From Theodoxus fluviatilis (lineage: Eukaryota; Mollusca; Gastropoda; Cycloneritida; Neritidae): a stretch of 64,000 nucleotides of DNA. Both the position numbers and the translations under genes were made by a program. Below the pieces are notes generated by a model, which saw nothing but the letters and a program-made list of their open reading frames with translations, had not been told where the DNA came from and did not search any database. Of this stretch, positions 1-14,600 are shown in pieces. The DNA is taken from the NCBI GenBank assembly GCA_034096865.1, contig JAWQFJ010001209.1, positions 1 to 64,000 on the forward strand, read 5' to 3'. Position 1 is the stretch's first letter. Each line of letters opens with the position of its first letter.

Positions 1-411
1 ATGTTGAAGCGAGTTTTCGCTATGGGTTTTCGCCTACGTACAACAAAGGCTGATACTAGTGATTGGTAAAAACCTCTATTCATCCATCCATCAGTTGCTG
101 GCACTTGGTCAAGTTGGGGTATTGTTGAACAGATTCTGACGTACGTGTTGTTATACTTACCTTTAGCCTTGATCATTTTGACCATTTCTATATTCTTATA
201 AATTTATATTTGCATGAGGAGGCTCTAACTGTAGTCTGTAGGGTCAATCCCAAGGCCTCAAGTTGACATGGCACATCATGTTCATTTTGTGACTCGTAGT
301 GTAGTACTAGTAGCATTTAACCGTGCACCCTGCAGGAGAGTAGTTAATAAGAAAGTTTGCCTGGAAAACTATCATGTCGTTGCATATCTATGTTTTGCAG
401 ATCCTGTGACT

Positions 412-457
412 ATGGCGGCGAAGATAAAGATCAGCACCAGCAAACAGGTGTTAGCAG
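412..457 (+). CDS. POLR1E: POLR1E exon 1 (start codon)
   Basis: This exon has 46 coding nt, starts at ATG 412 and ends in phase 1 before the donor gtaaac at 458. It encodes MAAKIKISTSKQVLA. An AG at 399-400 after a pyrimidine-rich stretch could be a splice acceptor if the 5' UTR is split, so the first transcribed exon may lie further left. Confidence 0.75.
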
Positions 458-644
458 GTAAACTATTTACTTGCATTCTGACATGAGGCTGGCTGATCAA
501 GTACATGTGATTTTGGAGCTCGGAATGTTTCTATGCTTTTTGTAATAATTGTCATAGTTGATAGTTGAGCCTGTTACAGCACTGAAATGTTTAGTTATTT
601 TCTAGTCTTCACTGCACAAGATGTTTTTAAGGGGAACACGAGTG

Positions 645-703
<59 letters not shown>

Positions 704-2547
704 GTCAGTGTGTTTAAATGAAACTATAGTTGTGGGCTTTGGTGCATTTGAAATTTGTTTAAATGTTCTCTCATGTTCCATGGTGTAAACAATTTAACTT
801 CAGCATATTTGCTTCAATATCTCACATCATTACCCAGTCCCTTAGTGCAAACTTGTTTCCATTTTACAGCCAGGTTTCTTCATGCTGATATGACTGATTC
901 AGCTTCAGGTGATGTCAATTTGAAAACTTTTGTAAAGGAAAGCACACAGCAACAGAAATTGGTAAGTTGTAGATACTATTGCTATTTTACAATTAGGTTT
1001 AAACACAAAAAATCTTTATATATTTTTTCCCCACTTAAAAAAAAATGTAGCGATAACAAGTACATATAGAACATTTTCATACACCATACACTGTCAAAGC
1101 CAAAGTAGATAAAACTAATTCATGTTTGCATATAATGGACAGAAAAGGTTTGGGGGTTGGAGGGAGTGGATAGGAGATTAGGTTGTATAACTTTGTTGTT
1201 GTTTTGTTCATTGAGCCACCGTATCTGTAGTTTACTTTAGAATAGGGGGGTTTCAAGTCTTAGATAAAACCTTCCATTCCTTAACAAAATCTTCAGGGGT
1301 CTGGCTTAGTTTTGAGCCATAATTTTCTATCTGTATAGTTTGGTGGATGAAGTGCATATAAACATGCATGTATGGTTTTTGTTGGTTTTGTCCACATAAA
1401 TCAATGTTTTCTTTTCAAAGTTAATGCAAGATTAATGGATTTTTATTCCAGAAGGGCACCAAATTATTTATTAACTACAGTCTATTTAAAATTTCAATTA
1501 AGCCTTTTGGAATTATATGATTTCAGGTTATTCCCAGAGTGCCTGAGTGAATAGGCAATGATTAAAAATGTGCTCTTTATTTCCTTTGCAAAAAGTACTT
1601 CGTCATAATTTTTCCCTTCCAACAATTTAAGGTGATGCAATGGTTGGCAGTATTCAGTGGAGGACTTTACATAAAAAGTATCTGGATTTTGTATCAGGAA
1701 TCACAGATTTTTCTTAACTTAATGTGATTTTTAACTGGCAGACATTTGGCTGGAAAACCAGGTTCAGAAGGATTAGTGAACTATGTTTGCATGCCATAGT
1801 TTCTTGACTGGACAAATTCTCAGATCATGAACTGGGTTCAGAAGGATCATCAAACCATTGGGTTTGAGCTCCCCAGAACATGTTATGGGAACCACTGCAA
1901 ACCTCTACTTTCATTGGTCAGTCAGAGAGAGCTCTCTCATGCCTTGAGGCTATTTGTCTTCTGTGAAACAAGTAAACAAAAGATGTCACCTTTTTGTTTT
2001 TTGGTTCGCATGCAAAACACTTTTAATTCGTGCAGCTAAAAAACATAGGGCAATGTTGCCTTCCTTCTGCAATCTTTTTCCCATATGTCATCGTCTTAGG
2101 CTACCTTAAAGGCTTAATTACATTTTGAACAAGAAGTAGTGCAAAATCTTCACTGCGATCTATAGGGGATGCCAGTTTGGTCGCTTAATTTTTTCTCTTC
2201 TACTGTGGTATGTGGGTTAGGTGGAGGTGCCAGTGGTGATATCGTATTCATGCATTTTATTTCACCTCATTGTTTTCATTTACTGTCCTTGATATTGCAG
2301 TATTTACTCAACTATTTAGTGCCTAATGTATTTATTGCAGGTGGCTGCTGTCAGTGGCAACACATATGTTGGCGATGAAGTTGACAAATCATCAGGGTGC
2401 AAGTAAGCCTTCCTGTCCTTTGTCTTCTCTTAGGCATATTTCTCTGTTGGTCCATGCTGAGCGCCCAGAGCTTGTGTGTGTGTGTTAATGTGTGTGTTAA
2501 TGTGTGTGTTAATGTGTGTGTGAGTGTGTGTGTTTGTGTGGTGTTTG

Positions 2548-2602
<55 letters not shown>

Positions 2603-5600
2603 TGTTAGTACTACACATTTTGACAGAAAACCCATCAGAGTCTCAGATGTTGTACATGTATTGTCTTCACTGAGGCATGTTTGAAAGGTTGTTATTTTCA
2701 CACTTTCATGTGCTGTCATTCTCCTTAACTGCAAACTAAGTTCTCTAAGCACTCAATTCTTAATTATTTTGTTATCTTTGAACTTCTTTACTTGATTACA
2801 TGTAGTGTTCCTTGCATAAGTTAACTAATATCTTCATGTTTCTAGTCTGTGCACCGTTTGTCAAAACTTGTATATTTGATGTGCATGTGTATGTGTTGAA
2901 ATGCAGATTTAGAGGTTGAACTCCCAGTGAGCATCCTGCCACAGGATGCCTCTCTCTGACTCTGTGGCATTGATAAATGTTGTTTGTTTCAGGTACTACA
3001 TTGCCAAATTCAACAGGAGGAAGTCAAAACTGAGAGTGTATAGTGCAAGAGTTTTCAGTATGGGACACTATGATGAAGATTTCTTGCAACGTAAGTTCTT
3101 GATGATTTTGATGTTTGAACTACAATGTCAGAAGAACACTGAAGCGTTTGAATGATCTGAGAGAGATACACATTAACAGATTCAATGACATCACAGCTTT
3201 CTACATTATCCAGTGATACTTACCTTGCTTTCATACCCAGCCGACCCCTGGAGATTGGGCGTGAGGATAGACTCACCTCATCTCTGTATGCAATGTGTAG
3301 AATAGACTCACCTCATCTCTGTATGCAATGTGTAGAATAGACTCACCTCATCTCTGTATGCAATGTGTAGAATAGACTCACCTCATCTCTGTATGCAATG
3401 TGTAGAATAGACTCACCTCATCTCTGTATGCAATGTGTAGAATAGACTCACCTCATCTCTGTATGCAATGTGTAGAATAGACTCACCTCATCTCTGTATG
3501 CAATGTGTAGAATAGACTCACCTCATCTCTGTATGCAATGTGTAGAATAGACTCACCTCATCTCTGTATGCAATGTGTAGAATAGACTCACCTCATCTCT
3601 ATGCAATGTGTAGAATAGACTCACCTCATCTCTGTATGCAATGTGTAGAATAGACTCACCTCATCTCTATGCAATGTGTAGAATAGACTCACCTCATCTC
3701 TATGCAATGTGTAGAATAGATTCACCTCATCTCTGTATGCAATGTGTAGAATAGACTCACCTCATCTCTGTATGCAATGTGTAGAATAGATTCACCTCAT
3801 CTCTGTATGCAATGTGTAGAATAGATTCACCTCATCTCTGTATGCAATGTGTAGAATAGACTCACCTCATCTCTGTATGCAATGTGTAGAATAGACTCAC
3901 CTCATCTCTGTATGCATTGTGTAGAATAGACTCACCTCATCTCTGTATGCAATGTGTAGAATAGATTCACCTCATCTCTGTATGCAATGTGTAGAATAGA
4001 CTCACCTCATCTCTGTATGCAATGTGTAGAATAGACTCACCTCATCTCTGTATGCAATGTGTAGAATAGACTCACCTCATCTCTGTATGCATTGTGTAGA
4101 ATAGACTCACCTCATCTCTGTATGCAATGTGTAGAATAGATTCACCTCATCTCTGTATGCATTGTGTAGAATAGACTCACCTCATCTCTGTATGCAATGT
4201 GTAGAATAGACTCACCTCATCTCTGTATGCAATGTGTAGAATAGACTCACCTCATCTCTGTATGCATTGTGTAGAATAGACTCACCTCATCTCTGTATGC
4301 AATGTGTAGAATAGATTCACCTCATCTCTGTATGCATTGTGTAGAATAGACTCACCTCATCTCTGTATGCAATGTGTAGAATAGATTCACCTCATCTCTG
4401 TATGCATTGTGTAGAATAGACTCACCTCATCTCTGTATGCAATGTGTAGAATAGACTCACCTCATCTCTGTATGCAATGTGTAGAATAGACTCACCTCAT
4501 CTCTGTATGCATTGTGTAGAATAGACTCACCTCATCTCTGTATGCAATGTGTAGAATAGATTCACCTCATCTCTGTATGCATTGTGTAGAATAGACTCAC
4601 CTCATCTCTGTATGCAATGTGTAGAATAGACTCACCTCATCTCTGTATGCAATGTGTAGAATAGACTCACCTCATCTCTGTATGCAAGGTGTAGAATAGA
4701 CTCACCTCATCTCTGTATGCAATGTGTAGAATAGACTCACCTCATCTCTGTATGCAAGGTGTAGAATAGACTCACCTCATCTCTGTATGCAATGTATAGA
4801 ATAGACTCACCTCATCTCTGTATGCAATGTGTAGAGGGTGCATAACTAGGGGAAGGGCGACAACTTGCTAGTACTCAAAGCAGTTCTAATGGTACTTGTG
4901 TGTATGTGTGCATGAGTATGTGATGTGTTTGTGTACGTGTATGAGTGTGTGCACGCGTATGCATGTGGTGCGTGCATGAGTGCAGGTGAAGAGTGTGTGT
5001 GCATATACGCAGATCTATGCAGTTTAATTCCCCGTGTGACTTTGATTTCCATGTGGTTTAGATTGTCTTCCATATTATGTACATTTATTCTAGAGCACCG
5101 ACAGAAAGATTTTCTCCTGCTGGGAGATAATAAATTATTTTGTATCTCTCTGTAGCCTACAAAGATTGAAAGGCAATTTTAAAAAACTTCAGTCATTCAC
5201 GTCCTTGGGTATGCTGTGCATGTGTAAGGTGTTGATCTGAGGAAGGCCTTGCCTCTGTAACTCCAATCCTCTGTTTTCCTAAGAACCCCATGAGGATTAC
5301 CAGGCTCAAATATCTTGCATGGTCACTTACCCTTTGTCTCCCATCGCTCTTGTCTTTCTTGTGGACAAGCTGTTTGAGTTTCTGATGATGATAACCTCTT
5401 TTCCTTTCAGATGAAAAGGAGGAACTGGAGAAAGATGCTGCAATGAGACTTCTTCAATTGTCCAACAGAGACTCTGTAAATTTACTTCTTTTTCTTTCCT
5501 TCATTTCAATCAAAGTCAATGATGAAAACAAACAAAAGATTTGTGAGCATCCAAGTGAAGATAAGGTGAAAATTATTTTTAAAAAAGGGTTTCAAGTGAT

Positions 5601-8600
5601 TAAGAATATAGACAAAATGATTAAGTCAAGCATCAAGATTATACTCGTATGTTCTTCTGAAAATATTGTTTCTGTACTTTTTTGTGCGATTTTGTTGTCT
5701 AATTAAAACATATACTAATATACTGTAATAGACTTGCTCTTACTCTAACCAGTTCATGTGATTTTCATAGTCAGTGGCCTTACATAGCCTTCAAAAGCCA
5801 CCATCATCAGCCATCACTACCTAACCCAGCCACACTCTTCTATCCTTATATTCCACCCTACTCCTTCCACAACCAATCTCCACTCCTTGCTCTGAACCTC
5901 CACCCCTTCTCAAGCTCATACTTTATCTCCTCACCTCTGCCATATTCCAACCCAGTTTATGATGGCAATTAACATTTCTGTAATTTTAACCTGGTACATA
6001 ATCAGAAATTGTCTTTAAGGATTACCAACTACCAGTGCAGAACTGATCACTCAGTAAATTGATTAAGAATTTGGTTGGAGCTTTCAGCATTTCTCCTACA
6101 GCCTTCTTAAGTTCTTTAGCAAATGACCATGAGTGGTGGACTGAGATAGCTCAGTGTGTATAAGCTTACAACCACATGACTGAACCAGTGAGGTGTGGAC
6201 CACTGGCAGATTGTTGCATGCGCTGTCTGGGCTTAATGTTGGTGTCTTGACTGTGATGTTCATGGCCTCTCTAAAACCTTGCTGGAATTGTTTGTACTCA
6301 CTGCTTTGAGTTTTGCTCGTCATGATTTATCACAGAACCTCTCCCAGTAAGGGATGTTCTGCTGCCTGGGTGCTGACCCAGGTAGGGTTCCCTTGACTAC
6401 ACTCCACTGTTGCTGATGTTTAGTTGACATCCTATTGCCACATGCTGTTGCTCAGGTGAACAAGCTGACTGAGAGCTTTGGGGCCTCATGGAAGAAGCGC
6501 ACAGTTCGAGAACGCATTCAGCAGGAGGAGCGGTCTTCGCAGAACCAGGCTGGCGTCACGAAGACATCTGACTACATCCTGGAGAATGAGGGAGACTTGG
6601 AGGCCAAGCTAGGTGAGTGTCACTGCTGTCTGTTTCTGTGAAGCCTGTTTTCTTCTATGCTTCTGATGGAAGTTGGTTATGGAAGATGTGTCTCAAACCT
6701 CCTGTTCTCTGCAGAAAAATGATTTTTGAAAATCTCCCATAATGCTGCATGGTAGACGGTAGTTATCTTCATTAAAATCCTACATATCCTTTAGGGGGAG
6801 TGGGGGTGGGGGGGTGCACACATGGTTTGATAATAATGTGAAGAAAATGATGATTGTGGGAGATGAAAATTAAGAGTGGTGAGTGATGAAGATGCTAACT
6901 GAGATGGTTGCGTTTTGATGGTAATGTTTATCAGTTGTCATGATGGTGTTCTTTGCATGTCTTCTTCAGCTGCAGTCAAGAGTGAAATGGAGAGCACGAA
7001 GTTTGGTCCTCCTTGTAACAAAGAGGCAGAGTCCCTTGAGGAAGCCTACCCTCTGAACGGCAGTAAGTTGATACAGCAATCATGCAGCAATCATACAGCA
7101 ATCATGCAGCAATCATTGTGTTTGTTATGACACGTTTACCATACACATGTGTTCCCCTGAAGAAACCTACCCTCTGAACGGCAGTAAGTTGATACAGCAA
7201 TCATACAGCAATCATGCAGCAATCATTGTGTTTGTTGTGACACGTTTACCATACACATGTGTTTTCCTGAAGAAACCTACCCTCTGAACGGCAGTAAGTT
7301 GATACAGCAATCATGCAGCAATCATTGTGTTTGTTATGACACGTTTAGCACACACATGTGTTCCCCTGAAGAAACCTACCCTCTGAACGGCAGTAAGTTG
7401 ATACAGCAATCATGCAGCAATCATTGTGTTTGTTATGACACGTTGACCACACACATGTGTCCCCCTGAAGAAACCTACCCTCTGGATGGGAGTAAGTTGA
7501 TGCAGCAATCATTGTGTTTGTTATGACACGTTGACCACACACATGTGTCCCCCTGAAGAAACCTACCCTCTGGATGGGAGTAAGTTGATGCAGCAATCAT
7601 TGTGTTTGTTATGACACGTTTAGCACACACATGTGTTCCCTTGAAGAAACCTACCCTCTGGACAGCAGCAAGTTGATGCAGCAATTAGTGTGAAGTGGCA
7701 TGTTTACGTACACACAGACCTGCCAAATGCTACGCTTTAGGCGTAGCATGCTACGCTTTCGACATGCTTGCTACGCTGCTACGCTTGTCCATAAAAACTA
7801 CGCTTTTCCCGCGTGCTTGAACTTTTGACCGCGATGGAGAATTCCCCCCCCCCCCCCCGCTTTCACGCCGCCAGTGCAGCTTATCGCGCCGCCTTCACAG
7901 CCTTATCTCCCCCCCCCCCCTCCCCCGCTTTCACGCAACCGGGTCAGCTTATCGCGCCAACCTCACAGCTTTATCTCTCCCCACCCCCCCACCCCAGCTA
8001 CGCCTATTCCTTCAATGCTACTCCAAATAGCTCTGGATGCTACTCTTTGGCATGATGGTGGGTTGGCAGGTCTGTACACATGTGTTCCCCTGAAGAAACC
8101 TACCCTCTGGACAGCAGCAAGTTGATGCAGCAATCAGTGTGTGATGGCATGTTTCCACACACGTGTTGCCCTAAAGAAGCCCACCCTCTGGGCAGATTTG
8201 ATAGTGATCTCTTTGCCACTCAATGATGTGTAATTCTCCATCTTTGTACAGTCCTCTCGGCGGTGGAGATGGAAGCCCTGGAAGAGGCGGTGGATGAGCT
8301 GCTGGACTGCACACCAGACCAGATGGAGACCTGGCATCAGAAGGGCAGGCAAGTGGTCACATCTTTTGGATGCTGCACCCGAGTGCATGTATGCATGCAC
8401 GCATACATGTTTGTGTGTTTCACATTACACACGGTGGTGCACCCCTGACACACTAACCTGGAAAATACGAACCATGCTGCGCAGTCGTGTGTCCAGCAAA
8501 TGCATCACATTTCTGCAACTTGATACCCTGGAAAATATGAACCATGCTGCGCAGTCGTGCGTCCAGCAAATGCATCACATTTCTGCAACTTGATACTTGA

Positions 8601-11600
8601 ATTTTAATGCTACAATACGATTTATCAATCATTTGAATACAATCTCAGGAAGTGATTCAAATGGATGTAACTAGCAGACAACCTTTCAACAGGAAACAAT
8701 CCCTATTGTACATGCGCAGATACACTCATACAATAGTCGCTTTCAGCAATGACAGACCTGTTTTCTGACATTTTTTGGAGAAGCAGAGACTCAATGAAGA
8801 CTTGTTGGTACCCTTGAATTTTACTGCTGAGTAAACCCTCTATGAAATGAAGTAGGTGAAATACTGAAGAACTATTGCTTATGTAGGGGAGGCTTTGTGT
8901 GCATGTGAGCTTGCACATATCTGTTGGGGACATGTGTGTGAATGTCTATGCATTCATGCTTGTATGTTCACATTAGTCTGCAGCTCTAAATATGAGTGGA
9001 AATTTGAATTTGACCTTTCACCAAGGCTTAAGACTGCGAATTCTTTGTTTTAAGATGATGTGGATGCTCTATATGTGAAACTGTCTGTGTTGATAGGTAT
9101 CCCAGCTATGTCCTGGCCCAGCTACAGCTGCTTCCCATGGATACCAAAATGCGCCGCCATAAGTGCTGTCTCCTCTTGTATGTTTCTTACCTCATCCACC
9201 TGCACCAGATGAAAGCCTCGCAGCTCTCTCGCAAAGGTAGGACTTCCTTGACAGACTTGGTTTGTATTCATTTTGGATCTGTGAGGAAGAGTATTATTTA
9301 AGATGAAGGATTTTGTAAAGCCACCAGTTTATGGTCAGTTAGGTTGAGTTCATGAATGTGAATTTTGAATGCCTTGTGTTTGACAAAATTCTCATATTAA
9401 TTTTAAACAGTTTAGTTTGGCAGTGATGTGAATGTCAGTGTAGCAACCAGAGATGGAAGGAAACTGGAGTGATCATGAAGGGATGAAGTGACATGGCCTG
9501 TGGAGAGAAATGCATAGTTTAGGACATGGCTCTGAGCATGCAAAGAAAACCTGAAAGTAATACCCTTTGTATGATTATGTAGTGTTCAGTGAAAACTGAA
9601 AAGTCTACTGCTTTTCACATTTTGTTAAGGGATAATTATGGTTTTAGAAGCAAATCAAATGGAACACATTCATAACCGGTTTGGTTTTGATTTGTTTTGT
9701 TTTTGCCTTTTTTTATTTTGTTTTTTGTTTTGTTTTGACTTGATCTTTTCTCTTTTTTTGGAGGGGGTGGGGGGGTGGGGGTGTTTGTGTCAATAAAAGC
9801 TATGTTTCCTGTGTGATGGTGAACCTCACCTGACAATACTATTGGAAGTGATTCCCATGCCAGCTGTACAAAGTGTTGACCCTGTGACTTCTCTTCCAGA
9901 CCCCCTACCCCACAAATGGCCTCAGCTGATCAGAAAGAAGCTGCTCAGCCAGTTTGCTCACCTTACTATGGGCACGTCCAGGCAGAAATTCAACTGGTAG
10001 GTTGTTGTTCATATTCATATTCAGATTTATGGTGATCTTCTACCACTGCAACTGCTTCTGCTTCTACTGCTGTTCTGTCTCTGTTAGTAGTATCACCACC
10101 AATGCTGCTACAAGTACTTTCATCACTACCACCTCTACTAAAATTCCATCATCACCACTACAACTACTGCTGCTGTTATTATTCTAATCAGTAGTACCAT
10201 GACCAATACTTCTCCTTGTACTTTCATCACCACCACCTCTACTAAAAATTCCATCACCACCACCACTACTTCTGCTGCTGTCATTCTTCCTATCAGTAGT
10301 ACCACCACTATTACTACTACTACTACTTTTATCACTACCACCTCTACTAAAAATTCCATCACCACCACCACTACTACTGCTGCTTTCATTCTACCTATTA
10401 GTATTTAGTAACACCACCAATACTGCTACTACAATAAAACCTCTATTTTACGACCCTCTCTTAACCCTTACACTTCCGAGCGCGGATATAGCCGCGGTAT
10501 GAGGGTCGTTCCCTTTGCTGTGAAGCTATTATCAGCAACCAAGTACGAGGTCACATGACTTGCTATCACGTGATCAGTGACGCGTCAGTGCAAATGGCGA
10601 TCAGCTCTGTTTACATTTCGGCGAAGTTTTCGATCGGTATTTCTGGTGTTTTTTGTCGTTGTGCAATGTGACTTTCTGTGCATGACTCTTTCGCGGCACA
10701 TGAGTCATGAATAGGGATGATATGAATCGTTTTTAGTACGAAATCCCGGGAGATGGTGAAGCTAGCGAGGATGGAAGTACCGTAGCGATGAAGAAGGAAA
10801 TCTCAACTTGAGTGAAGAAGATGATTCGTCGGAGTGGGACTCTGAGACTGACAGATCCGATGAGGATGCACAACCCAGCACCTCGAGTGGGCGTGGTCGA
10901 ACTCGTCAACGTGTTAGTTCTCGACGTGGAAGATTTCGTCGAGATTCCCCGCGACTCGGTGCATTCGATCAGACATTCGATGTGCACATCTCGAAAGAAT
11001 ACCATGTGTACGAAGGGAAGGAAGCACGGACCCACGGAATTCCCCCTTCTGGATGCTCTCCCAGTGGACTTTTTTGATCTAGTGTTCCCTCAAGATGCCA
11101 TCGATCTTCTCGTTGAGCAAACTAATTTGTATGCTTGTCGCGTGGTGGTATAAAATTTAATTAAAAGATTGCTCTTTTAATTATTAGTTCTAAGAACTTG
11201 AAAGATTCCACCCGAGGGTTTTCATGCTAAACCCCTGTTACCACTTCCTTCAGTAATAAAGATAAACAAATAGGTAAAACAACAACAAAAATAAGACACT
11301 GGGGATCAGAGAAAAGTTTCACAACAGTTTAATCAAGGACACAAACAATCAAAATAAATCCCAACCCACAAGAATGGCCAAAAACCCCAAAAGAAATACA
11401 GCACACTCCACTGTCGCACAAGTTCAAGGCTGGGGTTACTCGTCTCAATACAGGCGAGGCCCCAGGCAACTCATGAAGAAGCTATCAGGTCTCGGCCAAT
11501 CAGTACCCACGCGCGAGCGCGCGCGGGGGAGACCGTAGCCTGATTAGCATATATCAACAAACCGGCTAGCGCCGTCCTCGCTCCTTCACTCTTGCAGTGA

Positions 11601-14600
11601 GACAGTTCAACACGGACCCTCTCCCTCTCAGATGAATGAGCCTAACGCTCTTAATGAGAATAAAATTGGCATCAGCCGAAAGTTATTGTCAGTCTTCCTG
11701 TCTCCTCAAGGGATTCAGTGGAAATAACAGGAAGCGATCTTACCCCACTTGTCCTTGTTCAGCTCCAGGGAAACGACACATTAATCCTAGTACAGGCGAC
11801 AATACTCTAAACACTGCCTACACGAGCAGTTGCGCGGAGCCTACACGCCCACGCGCCTCTTGTTCTCATGTCGAGGTACCCCACAGTCGCACGTGACCGC
11901 GGTCCAACGTGCCGTCGACCTTCCGTCGTAGTACCCCAGGTGCGCGAGGCTGCTAGTCCTAGCGCCTCTGCCCCCTCCAGTTGTGATGATTCCTCCGAGC
12001 AGCAGCCAGCGGGAGGTGTACTTCCGCCCCTATCCTGTATCCCCAGGACACATGGATCCAGCCTCCTCGCTGATCCGTAGGACTGGTCACTCCAGTGACC
12101 AGTGGCTCTCTCCGGCAGGACTCCTTTCACAACGCGGTGGCACCTTAGACTGGCCGGCTCACCGCTGCAAACTCGGTTTGCAATAATACGTCACCCCTGA
12201 GCAGACTCTCACGAGTGTGACCGGGTGTAAGGACACCCACGTGCGGACAAGCACGCTTGTGCACGAGTGCACGGGGTTGTTGGTCTGGAAAAGACAAGAA
12301 TGAACTAATCACTAGGGAGTAATTCAGACACCGCTGTATTCTCCATTCAAGCTCTCCCCCACACCCCACTCTCCAACACGATAGACGTAACCCAGACGTC
12401 ATTAGAATGAGAACCCATAATTTGACTTAATCACAGGTAATTGAATTCCTCCCTCTTTCCATCCCCACAGACATTACTCATCTCTCAGGGCGACACAGAA
12501 TTCACTCTACCCCTTTCTTCCCTCACGGAATAATTCAGTCAATACAAAAATGGCGTTCCCTCATTCACAAACGGTATTTACACATTCAATCCTAAGAACA
12601 GTGACAATCAACATACCTCAGCAGACCCATGGCATGAACAGACTGTGTTACTCGCAGGAGATACTCAGAACTCCTTTCTTCTAGCGGTAATGGCACGCCA
12701 GGGCAGGCGCGCGCGCCGCCCTGGGGCCGTGGCAGCCCCGCCGCCTCACACGTCTCGCTCGCTCAAACAGCAGCAGTGGAATGAAATCCACGAGGCATCC
12801 CAACGCCTAACAATCCGTCGCCCCAGGCCAAATTAGCCAATTGGAAGAATCCGATTACACCACGTGGCGACGCCAAACCTACGGAATCACACGTGCTTCA
12901 CTCATGCTCACCCTGGGGGTCCATCCCCCCAAATATCGAATCTCGACACCCATACCCTCCCTCTGTGTCAACCCAATTAGCATCAAGAGGCAAGGTTGTG
13001 GCTTTGTTACTAATTTTAGGTGCGACAGCGCATTCCTAAAATTGCGGACAGCGACGCTGCCCGAGACCAAACCCCTATGTACACTTTCTCACCCTATCTT
13101 GTCGCTATCATGCGACAATGCTCGACAGAAGCGTGCTGAATGGGACTATGACACAAGCCCAGTGGAAATGAGAGCTTTCATCGGCATGTTGTTTTTCATG
13201 GGGATCCATCGCCTGCCAGAGATGAACCATTATTTTTCCACCCACTGGGTGCTACGTGTACCGGAGTTCACTGCAAGATTCACGAGGCGAAGATGATGGC
13301 AGCTATGGAGCAATCTGCACCTGGCAGACAATGAAGCTCCAAGACCTGGAGACCCACATTATGACAAGCTGTGGAAGGTGAGGCCTCTCTTCCACCTAAT
13401 CCTGAGAGCATTTCAGGAGAAGTTCTACATAGACCAGAACACTTCTGTTGATGAGATTATAATAAAAGGGAAGGGCAGGAACCCGATCAAGCAGTACAGA
13501 AGAGGGTCAGTGTGCTGAATTTTCATATGTAAAGTTGTATCTCAAATATTGCTCACTAGTCTTGATTGTTGTTTTCTCTTGCTCAGATGGGTTCTCAAAG
13601 CTTGTCTGATATGTCAGAATTTATTCCTGGGAATTTTCTGAGTAATTTGTAGGTTTAGTATCATTACTAAATTTTTCATCAATTTTCAGGATACATTTTT
13701 TCAATCATTGCACCTTATGCAAATGAGCTTGTTTAGGAAAAGTTGATTTTGTGTTCAATGTGTACCCTGTCCTTTTTCCTACCATAGACTGTACAGTTTT
13801 GCCTACTTTGCTGCATTGTAAATAGTTGGGAATTTTCCCCCCCCCAGATGTACCTGATAAGATAAAAGGGAAGGGCAGGAACCCGATCAAGCAGTACAGG
13901 AGAGGGTCAGTGTGCTGAATTTTCATACATGTAAAGTTGTATCTCAAATATTGCTCACTAGTCTTGATTGTTGTTTTTTCTTGCTCAGATGGGTTCTCAA
14001 AGCTTGTCTGATATATCAGAATTTATTCCTGGGAATTTTCTGAGTGTAATTTGTAGGTTTTAGTATCATTACTAAATTTTTCATCAATTTTCAGGATACA
14101 TTTTTTCAATCATTGCATGCAAATGAGGTTGTTTAGGAAAAGTTGATTTTGTGTCCAATGTGTACCCTGTCCTTTTTCCTACCATAGACTGTACATTTTT
14201 GTCTTCTTTGCTGCATTGTAAGCAGTTGGGAATTTTTTCCCCCCAGATGTACCTGATAAAACCCAAAAATGCGGAAATACACATGCTTGGCTTAGAATTT
14301 TTCTGTTTGTCTCAGGTGTGTCTTTTCTGCTCAAATAGACATCCAAAGTGTGCCTGATGTGTCAGAAGTCATTTCTGGAAAATTACAAGACATCATTTGT
14401 AGTTTTTGAATAGTTACTTATGATGTTTCTTTGTGTTTGCCCCCCTAAACACATGGCAAATTTTGAGTTACTGCCCTTGTATGCAAATGAGGTTGTTTAG
14501 GAAAGGTTGATTTTATGTCCAATGTGTACCTTGTCCTTTTTCCTACCATAGACTGTACAGTTTTGCCTATTTTGCTGCATTGTAAGCAGTTGGGAATTTT

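Noticed and set aside
3265..4835. CRISPR-like array of ~35-bp repeats
   Set aside because: Repeats are directly adjacent with no unique spacers, and the context is a eukaryotic intron. It is a minisatellite.
11160..12820. Solo LTR of a retrotransposon splitting PB1
   Set aside because: TG..CA-type borders can be proposed on the minus strand, but no matching 5-bp duplication accompanies them, so the class is left open.
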